DNA from: Rubripirellula obstinata
GTDB lineage: Bacteria; Planctomycetota; Planctomycetia; Pirellulales; Pirellulaceae
Assembly (NCBI RefSeq): GCF_001642955.1
Contig: NZ_LWSK01000005.1
Span: forward strand, 1-64,000
Direction: 5' to 3'
DNA length: 64,000 bases
The position numbers and the translations under genes were made by a program. This document shows, one piece after another, positions 9,777-17,746 of this stretch (the stretch's first letter is position 1; every line of letters starts with the position of its first letter). The notes under the pieces are model-generated. The model made no database searches. It was given only the letters and a program-made list of their open reading frames with translations, and was not told where the DNA came from.

Positions 9777-9950
9777 TTACTTCGAAGCCTTGATTTCTGC
9801 TGCCTCGGTCTCCAAGTTCTTAATCTGATCTTCCAGCTCCTTCAACTCAGATGGATCGTCGGCCTGTTCGCGAGACCCAGCCAGACGAGGTCGGAGCGTT
9901 TGAAGCTTTTTGTTGATAATGTCGAGACGTTTCTTTGCTTTCTTGTCCAT
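9777..9950 (-). CDS. Small coiled-coil protein
   Basis: A 57-residue, highly charged helical protein (begins MDKKAKKRLDI) with heptad-like spacing of Leu and Ile and many Lys/Glu residues. The ATG at 9950 is preferred over the 9977 start because AGGA lies about 6 bases ahead of it. Orphan small coiled-coil proteins like this are common in planctomycetes; no function is known to me. It lies upstream of the zinc-ribbon gene, with an 85-base gap. Confidence 0.6.
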   Translation of the reverse strand: MDKKAKKRLDIINKKLQTLRPRLAGSREQADDPSELKELEDQIKNLETEAAEIKASK

Positions 9951-10165
9951 CAGGATCCTCGGAACAGCGTTTAACACAATTGGTCATGATAACCGATCCG
10001 GACCACGGCTAACACGGGCTCAAACCCTCAGCCAGGGTAACTCAGTTTTTCTGCTTCAGGACGGTTGACCGAACCGTCGAAACCGTCATGGTGGGGCCGC
10101 CACGCTGGATTCGTCTGCTATTTGACGATCGCCCTGACTTTACGCTCTTCACCCATCGCCTTTTT

Positions 10166-11530
10166 ATGAAGCGTATGATGATCACGAACCGTTCCATGAC
10201 TCGTCGATACGTCATCGCGTTGCTCTTAATCGCAGCGGTTCTGATACTGTCGCATACCTTGCTGCTGGCGCAGATCGCGCGAACGGAAAGTGACGGATAC
10301 ATTATCAACGTCAGCGGGATGCAGCGAATGCTCTCGCAGCGGATTGGGTTGATGGCCATCGAATTGACTCGTAACGATGACTTGGAAACATCGTCGGCGT
10401 TGGCTGCAAAGCTGGAAGATGCCCATTCGATGATGAAGTCGAATCAGTCTGAGCTGAATCAGGCTAACGAACAATCGATGACGCCGGAGATCCAAGATCT
10501 GTACTACGGTCAATCCAACTTAGACCAAAGGGTCACCGACTATCTGTCGCTGGCAGAACAATTGTTGAACCAACACCAGCAGCAGCCTGATCAAAAAGAA
10601 CAACAGAAGCAAACCGCACAGAAAATTGTTGAAGTCGCCCGCAACGGATTGCTTGACGAGTTGGATGCAGTCGTCACTCAGTATCAAAAAGAGTACGAGC
10701 AGCGAATCGTTCTTTTTCGCAGAGCCCAGTTGGCGTTTCTCGCGATTGGTTTGTTCTTGCTGGCGATTGAAGCGGCTTTCATTTTTCGACCAATGACTCA
10801 AAACGTTTCTCGGACGATGTCTAGCCTAGAAGACGCGAATGCCGAGTTGCGTGAATTCGCATACCGAATTTCGCATGACCTAAGAGCTCCGGTGGCGTCT
10901 TCGATTGGGTTGTCCCAAATGATTAGCGATTCATTGAAGGAAGGCGATACTGATTTTGCGGCCCAGGGGATTGGTCGCGTCCAGGGAGCTATGAAAAAGC
11001 TTGATGAACTGATCGGCGATATCATCACTGTCACCAAGAATAGGCACCTAGAGGTTGAACCAGAGCTGGTTGATGTTGGATTGATGATCAATGAAATTTT
11101 AGAGTCGCAATCTCATCTGCCGGGATTCGAACGCCTGGATATCGAGAAAGACATTGATCGGGACGCATTTGTGGCGACAAAAAGAATCATGTTGAGTCAA
11201 ACACTCGAAAACCTGATCTCAAACGCGATTAAATACTCGGACCCGGACAAGTCATCGCCCAAGTTGAAGGTGAAGGCGTCTGTTCAGGATGGACAGATGA
11301 GGATCGAAGTGGCGGATAACGGCATCGGATTCCCCATTGAAAGCCAAGATCAAATGTTCGGCATGTTCAAACGGTTTCATCCACGACAATCTTTCGGCAG
11401 CGGGCTCGGTTTGTATTTAGTAAAGCAGAACGTCGATGCGATGCATGGCACGATCCGCTATACTCCCCTATCCGAAGGTTCCTCTTTCGTGATTCAGGTT
11501 CCTCAGCTTTCGACTGGAGTTTTGTCTTGA
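10166..11530 (+). CDS. Membrane sensor histidine kinase with PilJ-like sensor domain
   Basis: A 454-residue kinase. A transmembrane helix at about residues 13-33 is followed by a periplasmic helical domain containing the SGMQRMLSQRIGLMAIEL motif of type IV pili methyl-accepting (PilJ) sensors, like those found in nitrate/nitrite sensors. A second helix lies at about 190-210. The H-box is YRISHDLRAP with the phosphoacceptor His237. The N-box (LENLISNAIKYSDP), G1 (VADNGIGFPIE) and G2 (GSGLGLYLVK) are all present, so the ATPase looks active. The frame is open to 10088, so the start is uncertain. Its TGA overlaps the TTG start of the response regulator, a translationally coupled pair. Confidence 0.9.
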   Translation: MKRMMITNRSMTRRYVIALLLIAAVLILSHTLLLAQIARTESDGYIINVSGMQRMLSQRIGLMAIELTRNDDLETSSALAAKLEDAHSMMKSNQSELNQANEQSMTPEIQDLYYGQSNLDQRVTDYLSLAEQLLNQHQQQPDQKEQQKQTAQKIVEVARNGLLDELDAVVTQYQKEYEQRIVLFRRAQLAFLAIGLFLLAIEAAFIFRPMTQNVSRTMSSLEDANAELREFAYRISHDLRAPVASSIGLSQMISDSLKEGDTDFAAQGIGRVQGAMKKLDELIGDIITVTKNRHLEVEPELVDVGLMINEILESQSHLPGFERLDIEKDIDRDAFVATKRIMLSQTLENLISNAIKYSDPDKSSPKLKVKASVQDGQMRIEVADNGIGFPIESQDQMFGMFKRFHPRQSFGSGLGLYLVKQNVDAMHGTIRYTPLSEGSSFVIQVPQLSTGVLS

Positions 11531-11922
11531 CGCTTAAAACGGTCCTGCTGGTGGAAGATTCGCCCGACGATCAGTTCATGGGCAAGGAGATGTTTCGCCG
11601 AGCGATCAAAGACGTCGAGGTGGTCTGTGTGTTTGATGGAAGCGAGGCGCTGGAGCGGTTGGCTGAAGAAGATTTTCGCCCAGATGTCATCCTGTTGGAC
11701 ATCAACATGCCTCGCATGAATGGTTTGCAGTTTCTGCAAAACTACGGCCGAAAGAATGATCCAACGATTCCACCGGTCGTCGTAATGCTGACGTCTTCGG
11801 AGCAAGCATCGGACAAGGCGGAATCGATGGCTTACGCTTGCGTAAAACATTACTTCGTCAAACCGCTGCAAAAATCCAACATCGAAGCAATCGTCGAAAT
11901 GCTCGATGCGATTGACGGTTAA
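11527..11922 (+). CDS. Single-domain response regulator (Rcp1-like)
   Basis: A 131-residue receiver domain with no output domain. It has the acidic pair at Glu10/Asp11 (VLLVEDSPDD), the phosphoacceptor Asp58 (VILLDINMPRMNG), the Thr switch residue (VVMLTSSEQ) and the conserved Lys in FVKPLQK. The VEDSPDDQF start and long loop resemble Rcp1-type regulators that pair with phytochrome-like kinases. It starts with TTG at 11527, overlapping the TGA of the histidine kinase, so the two form a matched pair. With no DNA-binding domain it must act by protein contact or phosphorelay. Confidence 0.93.
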   Translation: MTLKTVLLVEDSPDDQFMGKEMFRRAIKDVEVVCVFDGSEALERLAEEDFRPDVILLDINMPRMNGLQFLQNYGRKNDPTIPPVVVMLTSSEQASDKAESMAYACVKHYFVKPLQKSNIEAIVEMLDAIDG

Positions 11923-11927
11923 TTAGT

Positions 11928-11985
11928 GTCGCCTTTCGCTCCGCGAAAGTAGCGAATCCGCTGCTTTCGCGGAGCGAAAGGCGAC
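11928..11985. repeat. Palindromic repeat (family D)
   Basis: Arms 11928-11949 and 11964-11985 are perfect reverse complements over 22 bases with a 14-base loop; the arm begins GTCGCCTTTCGCTCCGCGAA. It lies 6 bases after the response-regulator stop. The same element, slightly diverged, lies inside the MlaF-MlaE gene at 13571-13633. Between convergent genes it could serve as a terminator. Confidence 0.95.
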
Positions 11986-12100
11986 TATAAAAAGTCGCAC
12001 GTTCCTTAGTCGCTTGCAAGCGTAGGCCGTGTTGTGTTTCCCAATCGCTTTATGATTGATTGTGCCGACGGTCCTTGGTATCGCGTGAACAACAACTGAG

Positions 12101-12163
12101 GTAGCGGATCTCGCAGAGAGATTCGGCCGTGCGGTAATCAAAAGTCTCTGCGACTTTCGCTAC
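12101..12163. repeat. Degenerate palindromic repeat (family D-like)
   Basis: GTAGCGGATCTCGCAGAGA at 12101-12119 pairs imperfectly with AGTCTCTGCGACTTTCGCTAC at 12143-12163. The outer GTAGCG/CGCTAC ends match family D elements and the element in the SGNH gene at 39548-39660. Confidence 0.7.
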
Positions 12164-12211
12164 TTCAAAGATCGTCACTTATTGATCACGCGATGCTGAT
12201 ACTCTCGCAGC

Positions 12212-13861
12212 TTAAAACTCTAGCAGTGCGATCATAAAGTGAACGACCAACACGTACAGCGTGCTCCATAGCACCGTCGCAGTGATCGCTTGACTAACAT
12301 CGCTGGCGGAACGCTTGGGCGAAATGCCGCGGTAGTAACCGATGACGCCGCTGCCTACGCCGCATAGCAAGTTCTTTAGCATTACCCAACGGAATGCTTC
12401 CGAAGCAAGCAAGCCGTCTGATTCGCTGATGCGGGCATCGAAGTGCTGACGCCAAAAAAAGTCGCCGATCTCGGGGTGCGTTACCTTGAACGTCACCGCA
12501 CTAATCCATCGGGCTGATTCAAACGCCAACCACTCCAACCATGGGACCGCGACCACCATCGCAGCCACAATCGGGATCAGCAAATAAAGTCGCGGCGCGA
12601 TGCCAAAGGTTCGCATCGCATCGACGCTGCCGCTGTATCGTTTGACGCCGACATCCGCGGCAACCGCTGCACCGCACCTTGCCGCGATCAACACGGTTGC
12701 CAGCACCGGCACCAAGACGCGGTACAACGCGAACCCGATCGCGGATAACAGTTCGTCGATCAACAACGGTTGGGTGTAGACGCGAAACGGCAAGAATCGG
12801 AATGTAAAGTAAGTGGTCGTGAAGCCCGCGATCAGGCCCGCGATAATCAGGTAGATCGATGCCGAAATCCCGCCAACCAGTTTCAAGTAATGCAAGAAGA
12901 AACGTGTTGCCCATTTCCATGACGGGAAATTTGGACGAAGCGTCCAAGGCAACGTTACGCCGGCCAAAACAGCGTTCCCGCTTTGCGTCAAGAACGACTC
13001 CAGGCGTGCCATGGTTCGACGCGCTATCGCTGGCCTTCCCTGGGACTTGCTTGGGGTGGGCAGCGTCACGGCGGTAATGCGGCGTGGAACTTGTTGCCAA
13101 CCCTGACGTTCAATTCGCTGCAATGACTTGGATTGCGAATCAAACAAAATCACTTCGTCCGCGATTCCCAACATCGTTTCGTAATCATGCGTGACGATCA
13201 CGCTGGTGCGACCAAATTTACGATGGGTTTTGGCGATCAATGATGCGACTTGCCGACCAGTCGCTGCGTCCAGCCCCGAACTGGGTTCGTCGTAAAGCAC
13301 CACATCAGGATTGGCTGCCAAGGTTCGTGCGATTGCCAATCGCTGCTTCTGGCCGCCGGACAAAAACGCAACCGGAGTCAACGCTGGAACTCCCAACTCC
13401 TCAAGCCACTGCAGCGACGTCAGCGATTCTGGTTCAGTGGTTGCGGTGTTTTTTCCCGCAGCGTGGTCGATCGCAAATTGAATGTTTTCAGCCGGCGTCA
13501 ATTCGTCGAACAACGCGAACTGTTGGAACACGACACCGACGTTACCGCCACTGTTCGGGCTACCTTTTAATAGTCGCCTTTCGCTCCGCGATAGTGTGTC
13601 TTTTCCGCTACTTTCGCGAGACGAAAGGCGACTGTCAGATGTCTTCAGTCGAACATGCCCCGTCCAATGAATCGAAGAGTCCTGTTTGTCGATTAGCCCC
13701 GCGATCATCCGCAGCAGCACCGATTTGCCAACGCCGCTAGCACCGACGATCACGGTGATTTTACCCGCTGCGATCGAAACGTCCGTCGCCTGCAACAGCA
13801 CCATGCTGTTGGTTTCGATCTGCAGGCCGTCCAGATGCAGGGTGGTGGAGCTTTCGGGCAT
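12212..13861 (-). CDS. MlaF-MlaE fusion: ABC ATPase joined to MCE-type permease
   Basis: A 549-residue protein in which an ABC ATPase (residues about 8-265) is fused to an MlaE-type permease (about 285-549). The ATPase has Walker A GASGVGKS (40-47), a Q-loop VVFQQF, the signature LSGGQKQR, Walker B VVLYDEP and the H-loop VTHDYE. The permease has five or so hydrophobic helices with the AARCGAAVAADVGVKR cytoplasmic loop typical of MlaE/TrigalactosylDG-1 proteins. In most Gram-negatives these are separate subunits that move phospholipids between membranes. ATG at 13861 overlaps the upstream TGA by one base (TGATG). Residues about 77-98, between the Walker A helix and Q-loop, are encoded by an inserted palindromic repeat (13571-13633). 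Confidence 0.9.
   Translation of the reverse strand: MPESSTTLHLDGLQIETNSMVLLQATDVSIAAGKITVIVGASGVGKSVLLRMIAGLIDKQDSSIHWTGHVRLKTSDSRLSSRESSGKDTLSRSERRLLKGSPNSGGNVGVVFQQFALFDELTPAENIQFAIDHAAGKNTATTEPESLTSLQWLEELGVPALTPVAFLSGGQKQRLAIARTLAANPDVVLYDEPSSGLDAATGRQVASLIAKTHRKFGRTSVIVTHDYETMLGIADEVILFDSQSKSLQRIERQGWQQVPRRITAVTLPTPSKSQGRPAIARRTMARLESFLTQSGNAVLAGVTLPWTLRPNFPSWKWATRFFLHYLKLVGGISASIYLIIAGLIAGFTTTYFTFRFLPFRVYTQPLLIDELLSAIGFALYRVLVPVLATVLIAARCGAAVAADVGVKRYSGSVDAMRTFGIAPRLYLLIPIVAAMVVAVPWLEWLAFESARWISAVTFKVTHPEIGDFFWRQHFDARISESDGLLASEAFRWVMLKNLLCGVGSGVIGYYRGISPKRSASDVSQAITATVLWSTLYVLVVHFMIALLEF
13571..13633. repeat. Palindromic repeat (family D) inside a coding frame
   Basis: Left arm 13571-13594 and right arm 13608-13633 form an imperfect inverted repeat matching the intergenic element at 11928-11985 (GTCGCCTTTCG at both ends). 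Its 63 bases are a multiple of three and are read through in frame in the MlaF-MlaE gene, adding the Ser/Arg-rich segment DSRLSSRESSGKDTLSRSER between Walker A and the Q-loop. Confidence 0.9.
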
Positions 13862-15144
13862 CAAAGCGGTTCCGCCGAATCTGGATTGGCCAGGTACACA
13901 ACCGGATAGGGCATCGATGCCTTACTTCGCCGGATCACGATCGGTGAATCTGCTGGTTGTCTGGTTTGGCGAGGTCGCGCGATCACAAAACGCCGATCCT
14001 TGCCTAGAATTTGTTGACGCAGCACCCGTGCAAAGTTCGCGTTGATTCCGGTTTCGGGTGTTCCAAACAATTCGTCGCCGATTTCACGCACCATGGGCTC
14101 CACCCGATCGCCGACTCGATCCAAAATCTGTTTTGCTTCATCGCTGGTCCAAACCGATTGCCAAACGTCACGAAGCGAATCGTTGTCGATCAGTGTTTCT
14201 CTTAGGATTGTCGCCAGCAATTGTTTTGCGGCTGGATCGCTGGACAGTTCAGAGGCAACGTTCCCCAATTCGGATCGCACACGCGAATTCCTGGCAATCC
14301 CTTGAACCGTTTTTTGAACCGTATCCACCAATTCGTCAGTGTGTGATTCCAACACCGGCAATGCTTCCTCCTGAACAAACCGATCCCACTCGTCTTGGAC
14401 CAGATCTTGCTTTGGCAGCGGAGATTTGTCGTAGACCGCACGCCAACCAAACCGCCATAGCGAAGCACGATCCCAAAGCTCGCGGCCCATGTCTTCCACC
14501 ACGGGTTGAGCGTGTTTGCGGACGATCGGCAGGATCTCTTCACGCGCAAGTGGAATTAATGTCTCACGAACAACTTCTTCGTTCCAGCGATTCGCCAAAT
14601 CATCGATCTCGCCACGATGCCGAGCCGCTGATTCTTGAATAGCCAATTCGATCACCGGCATCGATTGCCGAAGGCTTGTTTTTAGCAGTGGCAAGATCGA
14701 CTCGGCCATCTCTTCGCCATGCTGTTTCATCAACAGTGACACCTTGGCCGAAATTCGATCACGTTGCTGTGCCGGCAACATCGTTTGAATGACTTCATCG
14801 AGTCGCCCGCTTTGAAAATGTGAGCTGAAATCAAAACCACTTGCAGCCTGATCGTCATACCAAGCCAATGAAATCGACCCCGGTTCGGAACCCAATTTCT
14901 GAACCGAACCCACTTGAGTCCAATGGTCGAAAGAAGTCTGCAGAAAAACGGGATCACCGACTCGCAATCTTGAAGATTCATCCTTGATCTCGACGTTAAC
15001 TGCGGGATCAAAGAGGGTTTGCACGGTCGTTTGTGCAAACTCAGCCAACGAAAGATCGGAACCGCGGGACAAACCAATCACCGCACCCACAGACGCGATC
15101 GCCCAGCCAGCGAGTCCCACGTAGAAGTTAGTCGATCGATTCAT
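13861..15144 (-). CDS. MCE-like membrane-anchored protein (MlaD partner)
   Basis: A 427-residue protein with one N-terminal transmembrane helix (about residues 8-26) and a short beta-rich domain (about 40-95) whose VGDPVFLQTS...VGSVQKL pattern resembles an MCE domain. The rest is a long, charged, mostly helical region without further membrane segments. By position it is the periplasmic substrate-binding partner of the MlaF-MlaE fusion: its TGA stop overlaps the ATG of that gene. Domain similarity is weak by eye, so the MCE call rests partly on context. It follows xth with a 9-base gap, so xth, this gene and the transporter are likely one transcript. Confidence 0.65.
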   Translation of the reverse strand: MNRSTNFYVGLAGWAIASVGAVIGLSRGSDLSLAEFAQTTVQTLFDPAVNVEIKDESSRLRVGDPVFLQTSFDHWTQVGSVQKLGSEPGSISLAWYDDQAASGFDFSSHFQSGRLDEVIQTMLPAQQRDRISAKVSLLMKQHGEEMAESILPLLKTSLRQSMPVIELAIQESAARHRGEIDDLANRWNEEVVRETLIPLAREEILPIVRKHAQPVVEDMGRELWDRASLWRFGWRAVYDKSPLPKQDLVQDEWDRFVQEEALPVLESHTDELVDTVQKTVQGIARNSRVRSELGNVASELSSDPAAKQLLATILRETLIDNDSLRDVWQSVWTSDEAKQILDRVGDRVEPMVREIGDELFGTPETGINANFARVLRQQILGKDRRFVIARPRQTRQPADSPIVIRRSKASMPYPVVYLANPDSAEPL

Positions 15145-15153
15145 ACGAACAGT

Positions 15154-15957
15154 TTATACAGAAACCTTTTTCGATGGTTTTGCTTTTGATGTCGCGACAG
15201 GCGAAAGACTCAACTCCACTGGGCAATGGTCTGAACCAAAGATGTCGCTGCGAATTGAGGCAGATTCGATTCGATTCCAGAACCGCCGGGCGACCCAAAA
15301 GTAATCCAGACGCCAGCCGATGTTCCGCTCGCGAGCGTTCATTCGGTAGGTCCACCAAGTGTAATTGTCCGGTCCATTGTCGAATTGACGAAACGAATCT
15401 AAGAAACCTGCTTTGGCGATTTGGTCCATGCCCGATCGCTCTTGCGGAGAAAAACCGGCGTTCTTTTGATTGGCTTTGGGGTTGGCGAGGTCGATTTCGT
15501 GGTGGGCGCAGTTGAGGTCGCCGCAGAAAATGACCGGCTTTCGTTTGTTGAGTTTCTTGACGTGGTTCAGGAAGTCGATGTCCCATTGTTGTCGGTATTC
15601 CAACCGAGCGAGGCCGCGTTGTGCATTGGGTGTGTAAACATTGACCAAGTGGAAGTCATCAAACGTGGCAGTGATCACACGGCCTTCCTTGTCATGTTCA
15701 TCGATGCCGATCCCGAGTGCATGTTTGGCGATCGGTTGCCTGCTCCAGATCGATGTTCCGCTGTAGCCTTTCTTTTCTGCCCAATTCCAAATTCGTTCGT
15801 AACCAAGTTCATCAGCCCAACCCAAGTCCACCTGATGAGGTTCAGCCTTCGTTTCTTGAAGACACAACACATCCGGTGTTTCCGAAGTGACAAAGTCGCG
15901 TAAGCCTTTGTCCATCGAAGCGCGAATTCCGTTGACGTTCCAAGAGACCAGCTTCAT
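15154..15957 (-). CDS. xth: Exodeoxyribonuclease III (AP endonuclease)
   Basis: A 267-residue endonuclease/exonuclease/phosphatase-fold enzyme. MKLVSWNVNGIRA at the start, the metal-binding Glu in LQETKAE, GDLNCAHHEID, and the catalytic GSDHCPVEL at the C-terminus are the ExoIII/ExoA signatures. It cleaves the backbone at abasic sites and removes 3'-blocking groups in base excision repair. Length is normal for the family (about 250-280). It lies between a palindromic repeat upstream and the MCE-like gene downstream. The last ten residues are Lys-rich. Confidence 0.95.
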   Translation of the reverse strand: MKLVSWNVNGIRASMDKGLRDFVTSETPDVLCLQETKAEPHQVDLGWADELGYERIWNWAEKKGYSGTSIWSRQPIAKHALGIGIDEHDKEGRVITATFDDFHLVNVYTPNAQRGLARLEYRQQWDIDFLNHVKKLNKRKPVIFCGDLNCAHHEIDLANPKANQKNAGFSPQERSGMDQIAKAGFLDSFRQFDNGPDNYTWWTYRMNARERNIGWRLDYFWVARRFWNRIESASIRSDIFGSDHCPVELSLSPVATSKAKPSKKVSV

Positions 15958-15988
15958 CAGGAGTTGCTTTTTTGAGGAGTTACAATTT

Positions 15989-16067
15989 CGTTAAACCGCG
16001 CGCTCAACGGGCCGCGCACGTCTGGGATTCATCGTGACGCGCGGCCCGTTGGGCACGCGGTTTAACG
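15989..16067. repeat. Palindromic intergenic repeat (family B)
   Basis: Arms 15989-16017 and 16039-16067 are reverse complements over 29 bases with two mismatches, with a 21-base loop. The arm starts CGTTAAACCGCGCGCTCAAC. It lies between the dusB stop and the xth start on the minus strand. The outer TTAAACCGCG matches the element at 171-243. Confidence 0.92.
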
Positions 16068-16100
16068 ATAGTGCTTGGCAACAATTCTTGGAATCGCTGA

Positions 16101-17168
16101 CTAGCACTCTTCCTGGCTGCCGTGCAGGGCTCTTGGAATGTATCGGCCTGGTCCGTCGGTGGCGTAGTGCTCTGCGATCGCGTTGTCAAAATCCTCGCGA
16201 GTGCGGATTTTGATGAATGACGTTCGCACGTTTTCGTAGTCGGGATGGCACTGCGAATACTTGATGCAGAATTTACGCATCAACAATGGGGCTCGATCGA
16301 CGGTGTAGGTTTGTTCGCTGAGATCAAAGTGCTCTCGCATCACGGCGACTTGCTGATGCAAGGTCGGTGGGTCGGGTAAGGCATCGCCGTTTGCCAATGC
16401 TCGGGCCTGATCGAAAATCCATGGATTGCCAATCGCACCGCGAGCCACCGTGACGCCGTCAACGCCGGTTTCGTCGATCATGCGAAGACAATCGGCCGCG
16501 TCAAACAAATCGCCGCTGCCAAGAATCTGCAAGCGATCCCCAACGTGCGATTTCACTTCGCCAAGGAACGCCCATCGACTGGGGCCGATGTATCGCTGCA
16601 CGACGGTGCGACCGTGGACGGTTGCGGCTGATAAACCAGCATCGATGGCACCATCGAGGATTTGAAAAAAGTGGTCGCGAGATTCTTGCGTGTCATCGAT
16701 GCCGCGCCGCATCTTGACGGTCACGGGAATGGCATCAGGAACAACGTCGCGGGTTCGGCGCAGGATCTCGATCGCGACCTCGGGTTGCGACAGGTGGAAT
16801 CCGCCTCGGCATCGTCCCAGCACTTTTTTGACGGGGCATCCAAAGTTGACGTCGATGATGTCGAAACCCGCTTCGACCAACTTCAATGCGCCCGCTGAAA
16901 ACTGTTCCGGCTCCGCACCCATCAACTGACCACCGACCGGCGGTTCGTCAGGATGAATGTCCAAGAAATGTTTCGTCTTTTGTTTTTTGGTAAGCGCCAG
17001 CAAAAACTGATCCAGCATGACTTCGCAAACGGTGTAGCTGGCACCACGACGCCGTGCGATCGTCCGCATGGGCAGGTCGCTGTAACCCGAAAGCGCCGCT
17101 TGTACGACCGGGAAGCCGATTTCGACGTTGCCGATGGTTAGTGGTTTGAGCCTGATTTGCGTCGTCAT
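16101..17168 (-). CDS. dusB: tRNA-dihydrouridine synthase
   Basis: A 355-residue FMN-dependent TIM-barrel enzyme that reduces uridine to dihydrouridine in tRNA D-loops. AALSGYSDLPMR matches the N-terminal substrate/FMN motif (usual form APMAGVTD), and DVNFGCPVKKV contains the catalytic cysteine. GSGDLFDAADC, with GVTVARGAIGNPWIF, is the phosphate-binding end of the barrel. The segment after the cysteine (LGRCRGGFHLSQP) differs from the usual GSALL form of bacterial DusB. ATG at 17168 is chosen because the motif-bearing part begins there; the frame is open to 17231. Confidence 0.92.
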   Translation of the reverse strand: MTTQIRLKPLTIGNVEIGFPVVQAALSGYSDLPMRTIARRRGASYTVCEVMLDQFLLALTKKQKTKHFLDIHPDEPPVGGQLMGAEPEQFSAGALKLVEAGFDIIDVNFGCPVKKVLGRCRGGFHLSQPEVAIEILRRTRDVVPDAIPVTVKMRRGIDDTQESRDHFFQILDGAIDAGLSAATVHGRTVVQRYIGPSRWAFLGEVKSHVGDRLQILGSGDLFDAADCLRMIDETGVDGVTVARGAIGNPWIFDQARALANGDALPDPPTLHQQVAVMREHFDLSEQTYTVDRAPLLMRKFCIKYSQCHPDYENVRTSFIKIRTREDFDNAIAEHYATDGPGRYIPRALHGSQEEC

Positions 17169-17746
17169 TGGTCGGGTAAAAGCAGTTTTCGAGGTAACGG
17201 AACAGTCAAAGCTTACTCGGTCATTCCACATTAAAAAAGGATCTCAGCAGGCTGCTTGCTGGTCGAAGCTCTGATCAAGAATGCCATCTCAGCGTCCGGC
17301 CACAACGGCGAACCCAAGAGCTCGATCTTGACCCTCAAGGGTGCAGGCACGCTCATCGGCAGACGTTTTTTTGTAGGCCGTAGCGAGCCATAGCGAGTTA
17401 CGGCAATTCGCGCACCGCCGTAACTCGCTATGGCTCGCTACGGCCTACTTTCAGGGGTCGTGTGACAAGTTGACAACGACACATTTTCATCAGCCCACCC
17501 TGACCCGCCACCCCTGACCCGGCACCCTGTACATTTCTCTCTTTCCGTGAAACACCACTTTCGCTAAAGTCCGCTAATCGACTCGCTGGACTTGCGAGTT
17601 TTACGAGACTTTTATGAGCTTTTTCGCGTTCCAGTTCCCGCGGCAATCCTTTGCCACTGGCGGCGAGAATTTTCAAAAAAAGATTTACCGGAACGGACTC
17701 ACGCAGGCGATGGAATCGTTTGCACTGGCCAGGGAGGAGCCAAGCT
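17169..17746. other. Divergent intergenic region with a palindrome
   Basis: This 578-base stretch separates dusB (-) from the large ATPase gene (+). Apart from the perfect palindrome at 17373-17448 it shows no gene. GGGAGGAGC at 17732-17740 is a strong ribosome-binding site for the ATPase gene, unusual in this window, where most starts lack one. Confidence 0.6.
17373..17448. repeat. Perfect 32-base inverted repeat (family C)
   Basis: Arms 17373-17404 and 17417-17448 are perfect reverse complements over 32 bases with a 12-base loop. The arm starts GTAGGCCGTAGCGAGCCATA. The inner arm contains its own TAGCGAG repeats. A diverged relative lies at 61498-61570. Confidence 0.95.

Noticed and set aside
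15421-15903. A 160-codon plus-strand frame opposite xth.
   Set aside because: It is antisense to a well-supported exonuclease III gene.
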